From CBDUZS01 sp965371785 (lineage in GTDB: Bacteria > Fermentibacterota > Fermentibacteria > Fermentibacterales > JCC-6): DNA of 25,182 nucleotides. The position numbers and the translations under genes were made by a program. Each line of letters opens with the position of its first letter. Within the stretch, counting starts at the first letter, position 1. Shown here in pieces: positions 14,881-22,566 of this stretch. The stretch lies in assembly GCA_965371785.1 (NCBI GenBank), contig CBDUZS010000037.1:1-25182 (forward strand), given 5' to 3'. The notes under the pieces are model-generated. The model searched no databases. It had not been told where the DNA came from and worked only from the letters and a program-made list of their open reading frames with translations.

Positions 14881-16497
14881 CTAGAGTCTTATGTGTTCTA
14901 TCAGCGTTCCCACGGTAATGTCATCGAGTCCTTCGTCATCGACAAGCTCACCGAAAGCGGTGTAGCGTCCATCGAGACGGTTGTGATCATCGAGCATGAT
15001 AAAGAACTGGCTGCCGGCAGTGTTCAACCCGGCATCTGCCATACCGAGAACGCCTCTGCGGTAAGGCTCGAGGTTTCGTTCGTTGGGAATCGTGTAGCCG
15101 GGACCGCCCATCCCGTTGCCGTCAGGACAGCCTGCCTGGGCCACGAAACCCGGTATTACACGATGGAACCGGATTCCATCGTAGAAACCACTCTCGGCAA
15201 GGTAGACGAAATTTGCACACGTCACCGGAGCAGTGTCCTTCCACAACAGGATCCTCAGCTCGCAGCAATCCGTTACCAGCACAATTGTATCCGGCAGGTG
15301 AACCGATTCAGGTGAGAAGGGAAGCTCCGTTGGTTCCAATTCGTACCCGTCGATGATCCCCAGAAGGACTTCGAGTTCAGGCATCAGTTCCCGAATGTTG
15401 TCGTAACGTGCAGGATCTTCTCTGACGGTTTCGTAGACGAGAACGGCCAGATCGTGTTCACCGTCCTCCTCTAAAAACCAGGCCAGGAACAGGGGAACCA
15501 GCCAGTACTCATCTTCTGCGAGTGCCTTAACTAATTCACTGCTGAAAACAAGTGAGGATTCGTTCCAGGCATCCAGAGCGGCAAGCCTCTTACCCTTTTC
15601 CGGCGACATGAGAAGCTCATTCAGGAGATCCTCGTCTGCCTCGTTGAGTCCTGCTGCCGCCTGATATCCGACGGGGCCCGGGATTGAGGTCATCTCCCGC
15701 AGGAACTCATGGGCTTCCCGTGAACCTTCATCGGCCAGTCTCAGCACGGCCGTGAGCCGGACGTATGCCACACTGTCCTCGAGAAGAGAAGCCAGATCGT
15801 CGCTTGCCGCTCTGGTTGCGGCAGCGAACCTGACTGGCCAGAGAGGATCGCTCAGGTATCCGGCAAGCAGATCCGGGTGTGTACATCTTGCAGCGTACAG
15901 CCTGGTCAGGAGTGACATCTCGGAGTGAAGGGGAATTTCGTCCTCTATACCGAGCTCTGCGAGATAGCGGAAGTAAGGAGCGGTACCCGCTTCCCTCAGC
16001 TCCTCCTCCGGCAGTTCATCAGTGATGTCCAGTTCCAGTTTTCCCAGAACTTGCAGTGCTAAACCGCGCGTAGGGGATGTAAAATGACCCCAGCTCAGTA
16101 CGACAAGACCTGCAAGCTCTTTCGGCTTCTCAGGTTCGAGCTGCTCCGATAAGTAGTGAAGAGGCCGCATCAGTACTCCCCGAGCCAGCTCATCATTGCC
16201 TTCAACCTCGAGGGGCGTCGGAATGACCGTCTCCAGTCCGAATTCTATCAGAGCGGGATCGAGGGAAGTCTCCAGGGGAATTCCTGTCACCCAGCATGCC
16301 CATGCGGAAGTTCTTCCGGGACCATGGTCATGAATGATGTCGAGAGCATGTTCGGAGATGATGTCCCGGTCTTGAATCTCCCCGGTTCTGGCCACGAAAA
16401 GGTAGGCACTCAGGGGATCGTTCTCGAACAGGTCTTCGAAGGTGGATGCAAAGCATGCGCAGCAAACCATGACGGCGGGAAGCAACAGTATTCTCAC
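14881..16497 (-). CDS. Exported peptidyl-prolyl isomerase (cyclophilin) fused to a helical-repeat domain
   Basis: A 538-residue protein starting at GTG 16495-16497, with GGAGG close upstream. That start overlaps the TGA of the preceding gene (GTGA), so the two are coupled. Residues 1-18 (MRILLLPAVMVCCACFAS) are a signal peptide; the cysteines could make it a lipoprotein, but the lipobox is not canonical. Residues ~100-390 are helical with HEAT-like pairs, for example PVRFAAATRAASDDLASLLE followed by DSVAYVRLTAVLRLADEGS. Residues ~403-538 are a cyclophilin domain: FHRVIPGFVAQAGCPDGNGM (catalytic-type Arg446), GVLGMADAGLNTAGSQFFIM, and LDGRYTAFGELV. The cyclophilin part is complete and short, as in bacterial PpiA/PpiB. 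It would assist folding of exported proteins, fitting a genome with many large secreted proteins. The repeat domain may be the client- or partner-binding arm. Confidence 0.85.
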   Translation of the reverse strand: MRILLLPAVMVCCACFASTFEDLFENDPLSAYLFVARTGEIQDRDIISEHALDIIHDHGPGRTSAWACWVTGIPLETSLDPALIEFGLETVIPTPLEVEGNDELARGVLMRPLHYLSEQLEPEKPKELAGLVVLSWGHFTSPTRGLALQVLGKLELDITDELPEEELREAGTAPYFRYLAELGIEDEIPLHSEMSLLTRLYAARCTHPDLLAGYLSDPLWPVRFAAATRAASDDLASLLEDSVAYVRLTAVLRLADEGSREAHEFLREMTSIPGPVGYQAAAGLNEADEDLLNELLMSPEKGKRLAALDAWNESSLVFSSELVKALAEDEYWLVPLFLAWFLEEDGEHDLAVLVYETVREDPARYDNIRELMPELEVLLGIIDGYELEPTELPFSPESVHLPDTIVLVTDCCELRILLWKDTAPVTCANFVYLAESGFYDGIRFHRVIPGFVAQAGCPDGNGMGGPGYTIPNERNLEPYRRGVLGMADAGLNTAGSQFFIMLDDHNRLDGRYTAFGELVDDEGLDDITVGTLIEHIRL

Positions 16498-16769
16498 TGG
16501 TCATCCTCCACAGGCTGCGAATCAACCTCTCCAAGAACCTTCAGGTATTCGGTAATGAGTGCCCGTGCTTCCACTTCCCTGTCATCCAGAACGACAACGA
16601 ATCCCCATACCGGGTTGTATACCTTCGCAATTCCGTCGAACATGGGTATCTGCCTGCTCCTGACAGCTGCTGGAATACCAGAGTCCTCAAGCATGGCCTG
16701 TATAGCAAGGGCTTCCATCTCGCTGGATGCACGGAAGACATCAACGAGTTTCTCATCATCTGGATTCAT
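16494..16769 (-). CDS. DUF2007-family small protein
   Basis: A 91-residue cytoplasmic protein from ATG 16767-16769, which has GGAAGGAG five bases upstream. The open frame continues further upstream to 17090, but that part has no ribosome site and lies opposite thiC and its leader. Sequence features: KLVDVFRASSEMEALAIQAM, LEDSGIPAAVRSRQIP, and WGFVVVLDDREVEARALITE. This is the DUF2007 (putative signal-transducing, GlnB-like fold) pattern: a beta strand, then a helix over E-A-x-x-I-x-x-x-L-x-x-x-G-I, then the V-x-V-x-x-x-D/E helix. The biochemical role of the family is not known. It is the first gene of the minus-strand operon with the cyclophilin and threonine dehydrogenase. A possible -10 (TATATT, 16793-16798 on the minus strand) lies just upstream, back-to-back with the thiC promoter. 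Confidence 0.82.
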   Translation of the reverse strand: MNPDDEKLVDVFRASSEMEALAIQAMLEDSGIPAAVRSRQIPMFDGIAKVYNPVWGFVVVLDDREVEARALITEYLKVLGEVDSQPVEDDQ

Positions 16770-16821
16770 ACCTGCTCCTTCCGGCGTGGTGAAATATACA
16801 GATGACCGGGAGGGTCGACTA

Positions 16822-16850
16822 TTCACAACCGGTATCCGGAACTGTATACT
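16822..16850 (+). promoter_or_regulatory. Sigma70-like promoter of the thiC riboswitch transcript
   Basis: TTCACA (16822-16827, 5 of 6) and TATACT (16845-16850, 5 of 6) are 17 bp apart. Transcription would start near 16857, a few bases before the TPP aptamer. This is the best promoter match seen in the window. Confidence 0.65.
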
Positions 16851-16862
16851 TGGTATTACTGG

Positions 16863-16942
16863 ACAATACCGGGGTGCCTTTCGGGCTGAGATCATACCCG
16901 TTGTACCTGACCCGGGAAACGTTGCCCGTCGGGGAAGGATGT
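16863..16942 (+). promoter_or_regulatory. TPP riboswitch (THI box) controlling thiC
   Basis: The conserved aptamer blocks appear in order and at normal spacing: GGGGTGCC (16871-16878), GGCTGAGA (16884-16891), ATACCCG (16894-16900), ACCTGA (16905-16910), and a 3' arm ending CGGGGAAGG (16930-16938). ACA (16863-16865) and CC (16869-16870) can pair with GG and TGT at 16937-16942 to make helix P1. The 3' strand of P1 runs to within one base of the start codon and contains the only Shine-Dalgarno (GGGGAAGG). TPP binding should therefore hide the ribosome site directly, with no separate expression platform. Confidence 0.93.
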
Positions 16943-16943
16943 A

Positions 16944-18239
16944 ATGAAGCAAACTATCGTTGAGAGCGCCAGGCAAGGCAGAGCCCTGGACATCGTCAGG
17001 CAAGTCGCTGAACTGGAGAATGTGAGCACTGACCTGCTTCTCGAAGGGCTTGCTGCCGGTACGCTGGTTATTCCCGCCAACAACACACACGAAATCCAGA
17101 AACCCGTAGCCATCGGCAAAGGCGTATCGGTGAAGATCAACGCGAACATCGGGAGCTCGATGGACGTCGAATCTGCCGACAACGAGCTCGAGAAACTGAA
17201 AACCGCCGTAGCATTCGGTGCGGATACCGTGATGGACCTTTCAACCGGCAAGGCCTGGAAGGAAATCCTCGAACGGATCATGCACTCCAGCCCGGTTCCC
17301 ATCGGCACCGTACCCCTCTACCAGGTTTTCGGAAAGGCGCTCTTTGACGGCAGAGAGATCGCCGACGTCGAGGAGGAGGAGATCTTCGAAGCAGTCGAGG
17401 ATCACTGCCGGGTCGGTGTGGACTACCTCACACTCCACTGTGGTGTGACTCGCAGAGCCCTGGAACTCCTGAAAGACCAGGGGCGGCTACTTGGGATAGT
17501 CTCCCGGGGGGGGGCACTCCTGGCGGAATGGTGCGAGATGAGAAAAACGGAGAATCCCCTCTACACAGGATTCGACAGACTATGTGAGATCCTCCATGAA
17601 TACGATGTGACCTTTTCGCTGGGTGATGGACTGAGACCGGGATGCCTCTCGGACGCATCGGACAGAGCCCAGGTAGAGGAACTGATAACACTTGGTGAAC
17701 TTCAGCAGAGATCACTTGCCGCGGGTATCCAGGTCATGATCGAGGGACCGGGACACGTTCCGATGCACAAGATATCGGAGAACATCCGCATGCAGAAGAG
17801 TATCTGCAACAACGCTCCCTTCTACGTTCTCGGCCCTATCGTAACCGATATCGCACCTGGATACGATCACATCACGTCAGCCATTGGCGGAGCAATGGCT
17901 GCGCTGTACGGCGCGGATTTCCTCTGCTACGTCACCCCGGCGGAACACCTGAGACTGCCCGAAGTGGAGGATGTAAGAGTAGGCGTTATCACGGCAAGAA
18001 TCGCAGCCCACGCGGCCGACGTTGCAAGGGGAATCCCCGGGGCGATCGAACGCGACAACGAGATGGCTCGCGCAAGGCACGATTTCGACTGGGAAAAGCA
18101 GTTCGAGCTCGCTCTCGACCCCGCAACGGCAAGACGAGAGCGTGGGCAGGCGCTTCCCTCAGACGAAGATGTCTGCTCCATGTGCAGCCATCTCTGTGCG
18201 CTCAAAACGAGCAGGCGCGTGATGGATTCCGAGGATTGA
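16944..18239 (+). CDS. thiC: Phosphomethylpyrimidine synthase ThiC, short form
   Basis: A 431-residue radical SAM enzyme that rearranges 5-aminoimidazole ribotide to hydroxymethylpyrimidine phosphate, the pyrimidine branch of thiamine synthesis. Matches include PANNTHEIQKPVAIGKG, VKINANIGSS, ADTVMDLSTG, HCGVTRRALELL, IVSRGGALLAEW, FSLGDGLRPG, IEGPGHVPMHKI and IVTDIAPGYDHITSAIGGA. The [4Fe-4S] cysteines are C411, C414 and C418 in CSMCSHLC, spaced CX2CX3C. The E. coli and plant enzymes have CX2CX4C. The N-terminal extra domain of the ~600-residue proteobacterial form is absent, as is usual in anaerobes and archaea. The paralogue BzaF (5-hydroxybenzimidazole synthase) is similar, but the TPP riboswitch in front argues for ThiC. 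Translation is controlled by that riboswitch. Confidence 0.95.
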   Translation: MKQTIVESARQGRALDIVRQVAELENVSTDLLLEGLAAGTLVIPANNTHEIQKPVAIGKGVSVKINANIGSSMDVESADNELEKLKTAVAFGADTVMDLSTGKAWKEILERIMHSSPVPIGTVPLYQVFGKALFDGREIADVEEEEIFEAVEDHCRVGVDYLTLHCGVTRRALELLKDQGRLLGIVSRGGALLAEWCEMRKTENPLYTGFDRLCEILHEYDVTFSLGDGLRPGCLSDASDRAQVEELITLGELQQRSLAAGIQVMIEGPGHVPMHKISENIRMQKSICNNAPFYVLGPIVTDIAPGYDHITSAIGGAMAALYGADFLCYVTPAEHLRLPEVEDVRVGVITARIAAHAADVARGIPGAIERDNEMARARHDFDWEKQFELALDPATARRERGQALPSDEDVCSMCSHLCALKTSRRVMDSED

Positions 18240-18289
18240 TCAATCGATATTCATTACCGAGCCGTTTTGTAGAATCCGGAGGTCGACAT

Positions 18290-18595
18290 ATGCCGATTCA
18301 AGCAGCATTGACTGGAGTGCTGGGAGCAGGAGGGGCAGCAGCTGCCGCTGCAATCGCCAATGCGTTAAAAGCCTCGGGCGCAATTGTCAGAGTCGATTCG
18401 CTTGCCTTCAACTCGTTACTCGCACGAGCCGAGAAACCGGTTGTAGTAATTGCACCGGGTGGGTTTCTGAACAAGAAGACGAAGTACCTTTTCAACTACG
18501 GCGGTCTGTTCTTCTTCTGCCTTACCGCGGAGGATATCCATCTTCCAGGATCAGCCGAAGTCATCAGTGCAAAGACCATCTGGATTCCAGGTTAG
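18290..18595 (+). CDS. Conserved-looking 101-aa protein of unknown function, downstream of thiC
   Basis: ATG 18290 has GGAGGT six bases upstream (18278-18283) and is preferred over the longer frame, which starts inside thiC. The N-terminus is Gly/Ala-rich and hydrophobic (LTGVLGAGGAAAAAAIANAL). It could be a single membrane helix or a glycine-zipper, but it lacks a classical signal-peptide shape. The rest alternates beta strands: IVRVDSLAFNSLLARAEKPV, VVVIAPGGFLNKK, TKYLFNYGGLFFFCLT, and AKTIWIPG at the end. I have an impression of similar small proteins in other bacteria, annotated only as hypothetical. It lies 50 bp after thiC on the same strand with no terminator between, so it is probably co-transcribed and under the same riboswitch. 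A role in thiamine metabolism is possible but not shown. Confidence 0.75.
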   Translation: MPIQAALTGVLGAGGAAAAAAIANALKASGAIVRVDSLAFNSLLARAEKPVVVIAPGGFLNKKTKYLFNYGGLFFFCLTAEDIHLPGSAEVISAKTIWIPG

Positions 18596-18633
18596 GGGCG
18601 CACATGAAACATAGGATTCTCTGGGCAACCTGG

Positions 18634-18683
18634 AAGAGTGCTGGGAAGTTGCGGCCCCGGGCACGTGCCTGGGCAGCACTCTT
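18634..18683. terminator. Hairpin between convergent genes, probable bidirectional terminator
   Basis: AAGAGTGCTG (18634-18643) pairs perfectly with CAGCACTCTT (18674-18683). Inside the loop is a second, nearly perfect 18-base palindrome centred on GGCACGTGCC, flanked by CCC and GGG. It sits between the plus-strand thiC unit (ends 18595) and the minus-strand MFS gene (ends 18691). Neither side has a long T run, so termination may be weak or need Rho. Confidence 0.6.
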
Positions 18684-18690
18684 CTCGTGC

Positions 18691-19953
18691 TCAAGAAACC
18701 GGCGGACTAGTATCTGATTCCTTTTTCAGCCTCAATACCGATATAGAACCAATCATTACAATTGCTGCGGCGATCAGTGCAGGACCAATCCCGATGGTAT
18801 CAGCCAGAAGACCGAGAAGCGGTGCAACGATGGCGACGACCAGGGATTTCGCCTGTGATTCGGCGGACAGCCCTGATGCCATGGCTCTGTGCGAGATGTT
18901 TTCACTCACCCATGCCACCAGCATCGGTCTCCTGACATTCTGCAGAAGGAACAGGCACAGGAAGAGGATTACGGAAACGACCGGGATGGAGAGCCACTCG
19001 AACAATCCGGCAAGGACGAGCGCAACGCCACCTGCAAGAAACGTCAGGTTTATTGCTTTCGATGGTGCTCCCGCCCTCCTCGACATCCTTCCCGCGTTCC
19101 TCGAAGCCCAGCTCGTTCCCAGGTAGATAATGAAGTAGGCGCCACCTACAACAACTGCCGTCCTCCTGTCAGAGGTAAGAGTCGTGAGAACCGGCAGTGC
19201 CAGGGCAACGCTTCCCAGAATGGGCTGAAGGTATTCCTTCGACGCCCTGAAAAAGCCATCGAACACGGCAGAGTTCAATATACCCTTCACAGCCGGACCT
19301 CTTGTGAGCGACATCCTGAACTGACGGAAGGTCTCACGAATGCGGACATGGTGGTGTTCACCGTCCAGGTGACCGTCAAGGCTCTTCGGGTAGGTGGCAA
19401 GGTTAACCAGGTTGACGATGTATGGAGCCATCGCGGCAAGGAAGATGAATCTGAAGCTGCCTGTAGTGAAGACAAGGGCCGCCGCGAGCAGTGCGTTCAC
19501 GGCCGAACCAAGCTGCGAAGCTCCCCTCGTGGCTCCGTAGTAATCGACCCTTCTGTCGGACATGCCGTGGCTTCTCAGATGCTCCAGGATAATGGCTTTG
19601 TGGGTTCCCGTCCTGAATGCTTCACCTGCACCGAAGAGGATCATCGCAATGGAATAGACCCAGAACTGGGGAAAAAGGTGGAAGACCATGAAGCTGGCAA
19701 GGTAGGCCAGCATCGAGGCAACCATCGAAATCCTGCGTCCGTAGATGTCCGCAATGAAGCCGGTAGGCAGTTCCAGCAGCCATGTTGCAGCTTCCCTGAT
19801 GCCGAACAATGTTCCGATTTCAAGGAAGCTGAATCCCATTTCCCTGAAGAAAAGGACTATGAAAGGCTCGAAGAAACGCAGATTCTTCAGGAAGCCGTAT
19901 GCGCAGAACCTGTAGAACTGCAGGTCCTTCCTGAAAATATTATCCTCTGTCAT
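18691..19953 (-). CDS. MFS-family transporter
   Basis: A 420-residue inner-membrane protein with about 12 hydrophobic segments; the start has AAAAGGAAGC upstream. The loop between helices 2 and 3 reads GFIADIYGRRISM, the MFS motif A (G-x-x-x-D-x-x-G-R-R). The second half has a weaker equivalent (WASRNAGRMSRRAG). A charged central loop (SLDGHLDGEHHHVRIRET) separates the two six-helix halves; its HHH run could bind metal but is short. The general pattern, including FLKNLRFFEPFIVLFFREMG at the N-terminus and WLLELPTGFIAD, is like MFS proteins annotated as drug or unknown-substrate exporters. Substrate cannot be assigned. It lies 47 bp downstream of the S9 peptidase on the same strand and may be co-transcribed, which could hint at peptide or amino acid traffic. 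That link is inference. Confidence 0.88.
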   Translation of the reverse strand: MTEDNIFRKDLQFYRFCAYGFLKNLRFFEPFIVLFFREMGFSFLEIGTLFGIREAATWLLELPTGFIADIYGRRISMVASMLAYLASFMVFHLFPQFWVYSIAMILFGAGEAFRTGTHKAIILEHLRSHGMSDRRVDYYGATRGASQLGSAVNALLAAALVFTTGSFRFIFLAAMAPYIVNLVNLATYPKSLDGHLDGEHHHVRIRETFRQFRMSLTRGPAVKGILNSAVFDGFFRASKEYLQPILGSVALALPVLTTLTSDRRTAVVVGGAYFIIYLGTSWASRNAGRMSRRAGAPSKAINLTFLAGGVALVLAGLFEWLSIPVVSVILFLCLFLLQNVRRPMLVAWVSENISHRAMASGLSAESQAKSLVVAIVAPLLGLLADTIGIGPALIAAAIVMIGSISVLRLKKESDTSPPVS

Positions 19954-20000
19954 GCTTCCTTTTCACTACCGGGTACCCATAGGGGGTATATGCTCTATCT

Positions 20001-22439
20001 TCACATCAGCCTGTTCTTCACGTACTTCTCTATCCATTGCTGAACTTCCCAGATAACGTGCAGGATGGATTCCCGTGCCCTGTAACCGTGGCTCTCGAGA
20101 GGCAGCATGACAAGTCTTGCCGTTCCGCCCAGACCGTTGAGTGCGGCAAAGAACCTCTCGCTCTGCATCGGAAAAGTGCCGGAGTTGTTGTCGGCGTCTC
20201 CGTGAATCAGCAGGACCGGCTCTTCGATGTGGTCGGCCTGCATGAATGGTGAAACCTCCCAGTAGACATCGGGCGCCTCCCAGAGAGACCTGTCCTCCGA
20301 CTGGAAACCAAAGGGGGTCAGCGTCCTGTTGTACGCCCCGGTCATCGCGATACCCGCTGCAAAGAGATCTGTGTGCGCGAGCAGGTTTGCAGTCATGAAG
20401 GCGCCGTAGGAATGTCCTCCCACAGCGATACGGTCAGGGTCTGCCACTCCCCTGCCCACAACCTCTTCAACCGCTGCTTCTGCGCTCATGACCAGCTGCT
20501 CGACGAACCTGTCGTTGGGCTGGCCTTCTTCCGCAGCTACGATTGGCATCGATGGATCGCTCAGAACGGCGTATCCCCTGGTCAGCCAGATCAATGGAGA
20601 CCACCATCCGATGTAGTCGTACCTGTACGGGGAACCCGATACCTGCCCTGCAGCATCGGCGGAGACGAACTCGTCGGGATAAGCCCACATCAGCAGGGGC
20701 AGTGGTCCATCCGAAGGATCGTATCCCGGTGGGAGGTACAGAGTGGCCGAGAGTGTTATGCCGTCCTCCCTTTCGTAGGTTATCAGCTCCTTCTGCAGAC
20801 CGATGAACTCGGGCGCAGGATTCTCGAATGACGTGAGCTTTATCTCCGAGCCGTCCGACAGGTCTCTGACGAAATAGTCAGGGTACTCCGTTACGGATTC
20901 GCGGCTGAAGAGCAGCTTGCGGCCATCCGAGTCGATGAATCCAGCCGGTCTCTCGAAGAAGGGAGGTTCGGAATGGAAGAGCCTCTCCGTTTCCAGGGTG
21001 TTCAGATCGAACCTGTCCATGAAAGGCCTGTCACCCTCCGGAGAGGCACCGGCGCCTGAAAGGAAAACTGTTTTGCCGCCGTCACAGGTCATGATGACGA
21101 ACCTGCCCCTGGGGTCTTTTCTGAATACCAGGCTGCCAGGATCCGAGTACCTGTCCTCCCAGGAGTAGTCCTGCAGCAGCTCGGGGGCAATCGCCGTATC
21201 CCCTGGACGGACCCTCCAGGCTCTGGTCTGCCGCGACGGCCACCACCATTCGGAGACTATTGCCAGCGATTCACTTGACCAACTGATCCCGCCGAATCTG
21301 AGCTCCGTGAGCATGAGTTCTGCGGGTTCACTTCTGAACGGAGCATCGAGCGTCACGATGCGGTCCCTGATCTCAGCCTCGACTCCGGCATCGCCACCGT
21401 CGAGAGCCTCAGCCCAGCAGAGCGTTGCATTGGCATCATTCCGCCAGGTTACGGACCTGGGACCCTCCGCCACGCTTCCGATTGCAATCGGTATCCTGTC
21501 CCTGGCGGGAAGGTCGGCAACAATGAAGATCTGTTTCCCAGCGAGGTCAATGACCTCTACCAGTTCGGGGAACCGGCCAGCGGTGACCGAGTGCGAGAAG
21601 GGTCTGTGAAGCCAGAATACGAGCACGAACTCCCCGTTCGGAGAGGGATCGAAGTCCCAGAGTATTCCGGGCTCTGTGATGGTCGATACGTTACCACTCA
21701 ACCCCACTTCCGCCAGCTGAGAAGTCAGGTAGTACTCGAACAGATCCTCGTCGTAAGGTGTTTCCAGCAGGTCCTGATAAGTTCTTACGGGAGCTTCCTC
21801 CCCTGACGTTTCCTGTATCCTGGGACCCCGGGGAACCGGGGACTCCTCAGGCGGCTCTCCCCTGCCTTCGGGAACCATGCAGAAGAGGATTGTCTCGCTG
21901 TTCGACAGCCATTTCGGCCAGACGTTGGCGGTCAGGCTCACCACGGGACCAGTGAGATTCCGCGCAGCACCTTCTTCCACCTCTATTACCCACAGTTCCA
22001 CGCCGACATCGGTTTCCAGCGTAAATGCGATCCTCGAACCGTCCGGCGACCATGTTGTCCTCAGTACCCTCATACCATCGGGCAGTCCATCGATTGCGAT
22101 ATGCTCGAGGTCGGACAGTCTCACAAGCTCGAGAGCCACGTACCGTCTGGATCTGCTCGGGGCACTGTTCTGGGGTCTGAATCTCATTCCCGCGAGCTTC
22201 AGTTCGGGCTGGGCGAGTTCCGAGATCGGCGGATTACGGAGCGATGTCCGCAAGAGCATCCAGCGGTAATCGGGGGAAATGGATACTGACGGAGGCCACG
22301 GAGTGTCGACGATCCTGATCAGGTCCGGGTCCGGTTCCATGTACGTGCTTTCAGTGGAAGTGCCGTCCTGAGCAATGGCAATTGCCGACAGGCTGACGAG
22401 AAGGACCGTAAGAGGGAGTAATCGAACTGCGCTGGACAT
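20001..22439 (-). CDS. Exported S9-family serine peptidase, glutamyl-endopeptidase (S9D) type
   Basis: An 812-residue secreted peptidase; ATG 22437-22439 has GAAAGGAA upstream. MSSAVRLLPLTVLLVSLSAI (then AIAQ) is a signal peptide. Residues ~40-560 form a beta-propeller gate with WSPDGSRIAFTLE, WDFDPSPNGEFVLVFWL and DSDGRKLLFSRES blades. Residues ~570-812 are the alpha/beta-hydrolase domain with the whole triad: Ser677 in GGHSYGAF, Asp750 in HGDADNN and His784 in ESHGY. TGAYNRTLTPFGFQSEDRSL, MQSERFFAALNGLG and RESILHVIWE follow the pattern of the S9D group, to which the plastid and cyanobacterial glutamyl endopeptidases belong. That suggests cleavage after Glu, probably of peptides in the periplasm or outside. 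Length fits the family. It may be the first gene of a unit with the MFS transporter. Confidence 0.9.
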   Translation of the reverse strand: MSSAVRLLPLTVLLVSLSAIAIAQDGTSTESTYMEPDPDLIRIVDTPWPPSVSISPDYRWMLLRTSLRNPPISELAQPELKLAGMRFRPQNSAPSRSRRYVALELVRLSDLEHIAIDGLPDGMRVLRTTWSPDGSRIAFTLETDVGVELWVIEVEEGAARNLTGPVVSLTANVWPKWLSNSETILFCMVPEGRGEPPEESPVPRGPRIQETSGEEAPVRTYQDLLETPYDEDLFEYYLTSQLAEVGLSGNVSTITEPGILWDFDPSPNGEFVLVFWLHRPFSHSVTAGRFPELVEVIDLAGKQIFIVADLPARDRIPIAIGSVAEGPRSVTWRNDANATLCWAEALDGGDAGVEAEIRDRIVTLDAPFRSEPAELMLTELRFGGISWSSESLAIVSEWWWPSRQTRAWRVRPGDTAIAPELLQDYSWEDRYSDPGSLVFRKDPRGRFVIMTCDGGKTVFLSGAGASPEGDRPFMDRFDLNTLETERLFHSEPPFFERPAGFIDSDGRKLLFSRESVTEYPDYFVRDLSDGSEIKLTSFENPAPEFIGLQKELITYEREDGITLSATLYLPPGYDPSDGPLPLLMWAYPDEFVSADAAGQVSGSPYRYDYIGWWSPLIWLTRGYAVLSDPSMPIVAAEEGQPNDRFVEQLVMSAEAAVEEVVGRGVADPDRIAVGGHSYGAFMTANLLAHTDLFAAGIAMTGAYNRTLTPFGFQSEDRSLWEAPDVYWEVSPFMQADHIEEPVLLIHGDADNNSGTFPMQSERFFAALNGLGGTARLVMLPLESHGYRARESILHVIWEVQQWIEKYVKNRLM

Positions 22440-22508
22440 TTGATTCCTTTCGTGCAGCGGGGAATAGCCATAGCATACGAAAATACGGAACCATGGGAAC
22501 AGCCAGGC

Positions 22509-22536
22509 TTGTTATTCGCCGTAAATGAGGTAAGAT
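22509..22536 (+). promoter_or_regulatory. Possible promoter of the GYD gene
   Basis: TTGTTA (22509-22514) and TAAGAT (22531-22536) are 16 bp apart, about 30 bp before the ATG at 22567. Each is only a partial consensus match. Confidence 0.35.
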
Positions 22537-22566
22537 GTAGACAGGATGTGAAGAAGGAGGTTAATG

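Noticed and set aside
16770..17090. N-terminal extension of the DUF2007 protein (frame open up to 17090)
   Set aside because: It runs opposite the riboswitch, promoter and first part of thiC. The family-typical start and a strong ribosome site are at 16769.
18182..18289. Longer form of the protein after thiC
   Set aside because: The extension overlaps thiC out of frame. GGAGGT directly precedes ATG 18290.
18889..20043. Plus-strand 384-codon open frame
   Set aside because: It lies opposite the MFS transporter gene. Composition is Arg/Gln/Glu-rich shadow sequence with no domain, and the minus-strand gene is unmistakable.
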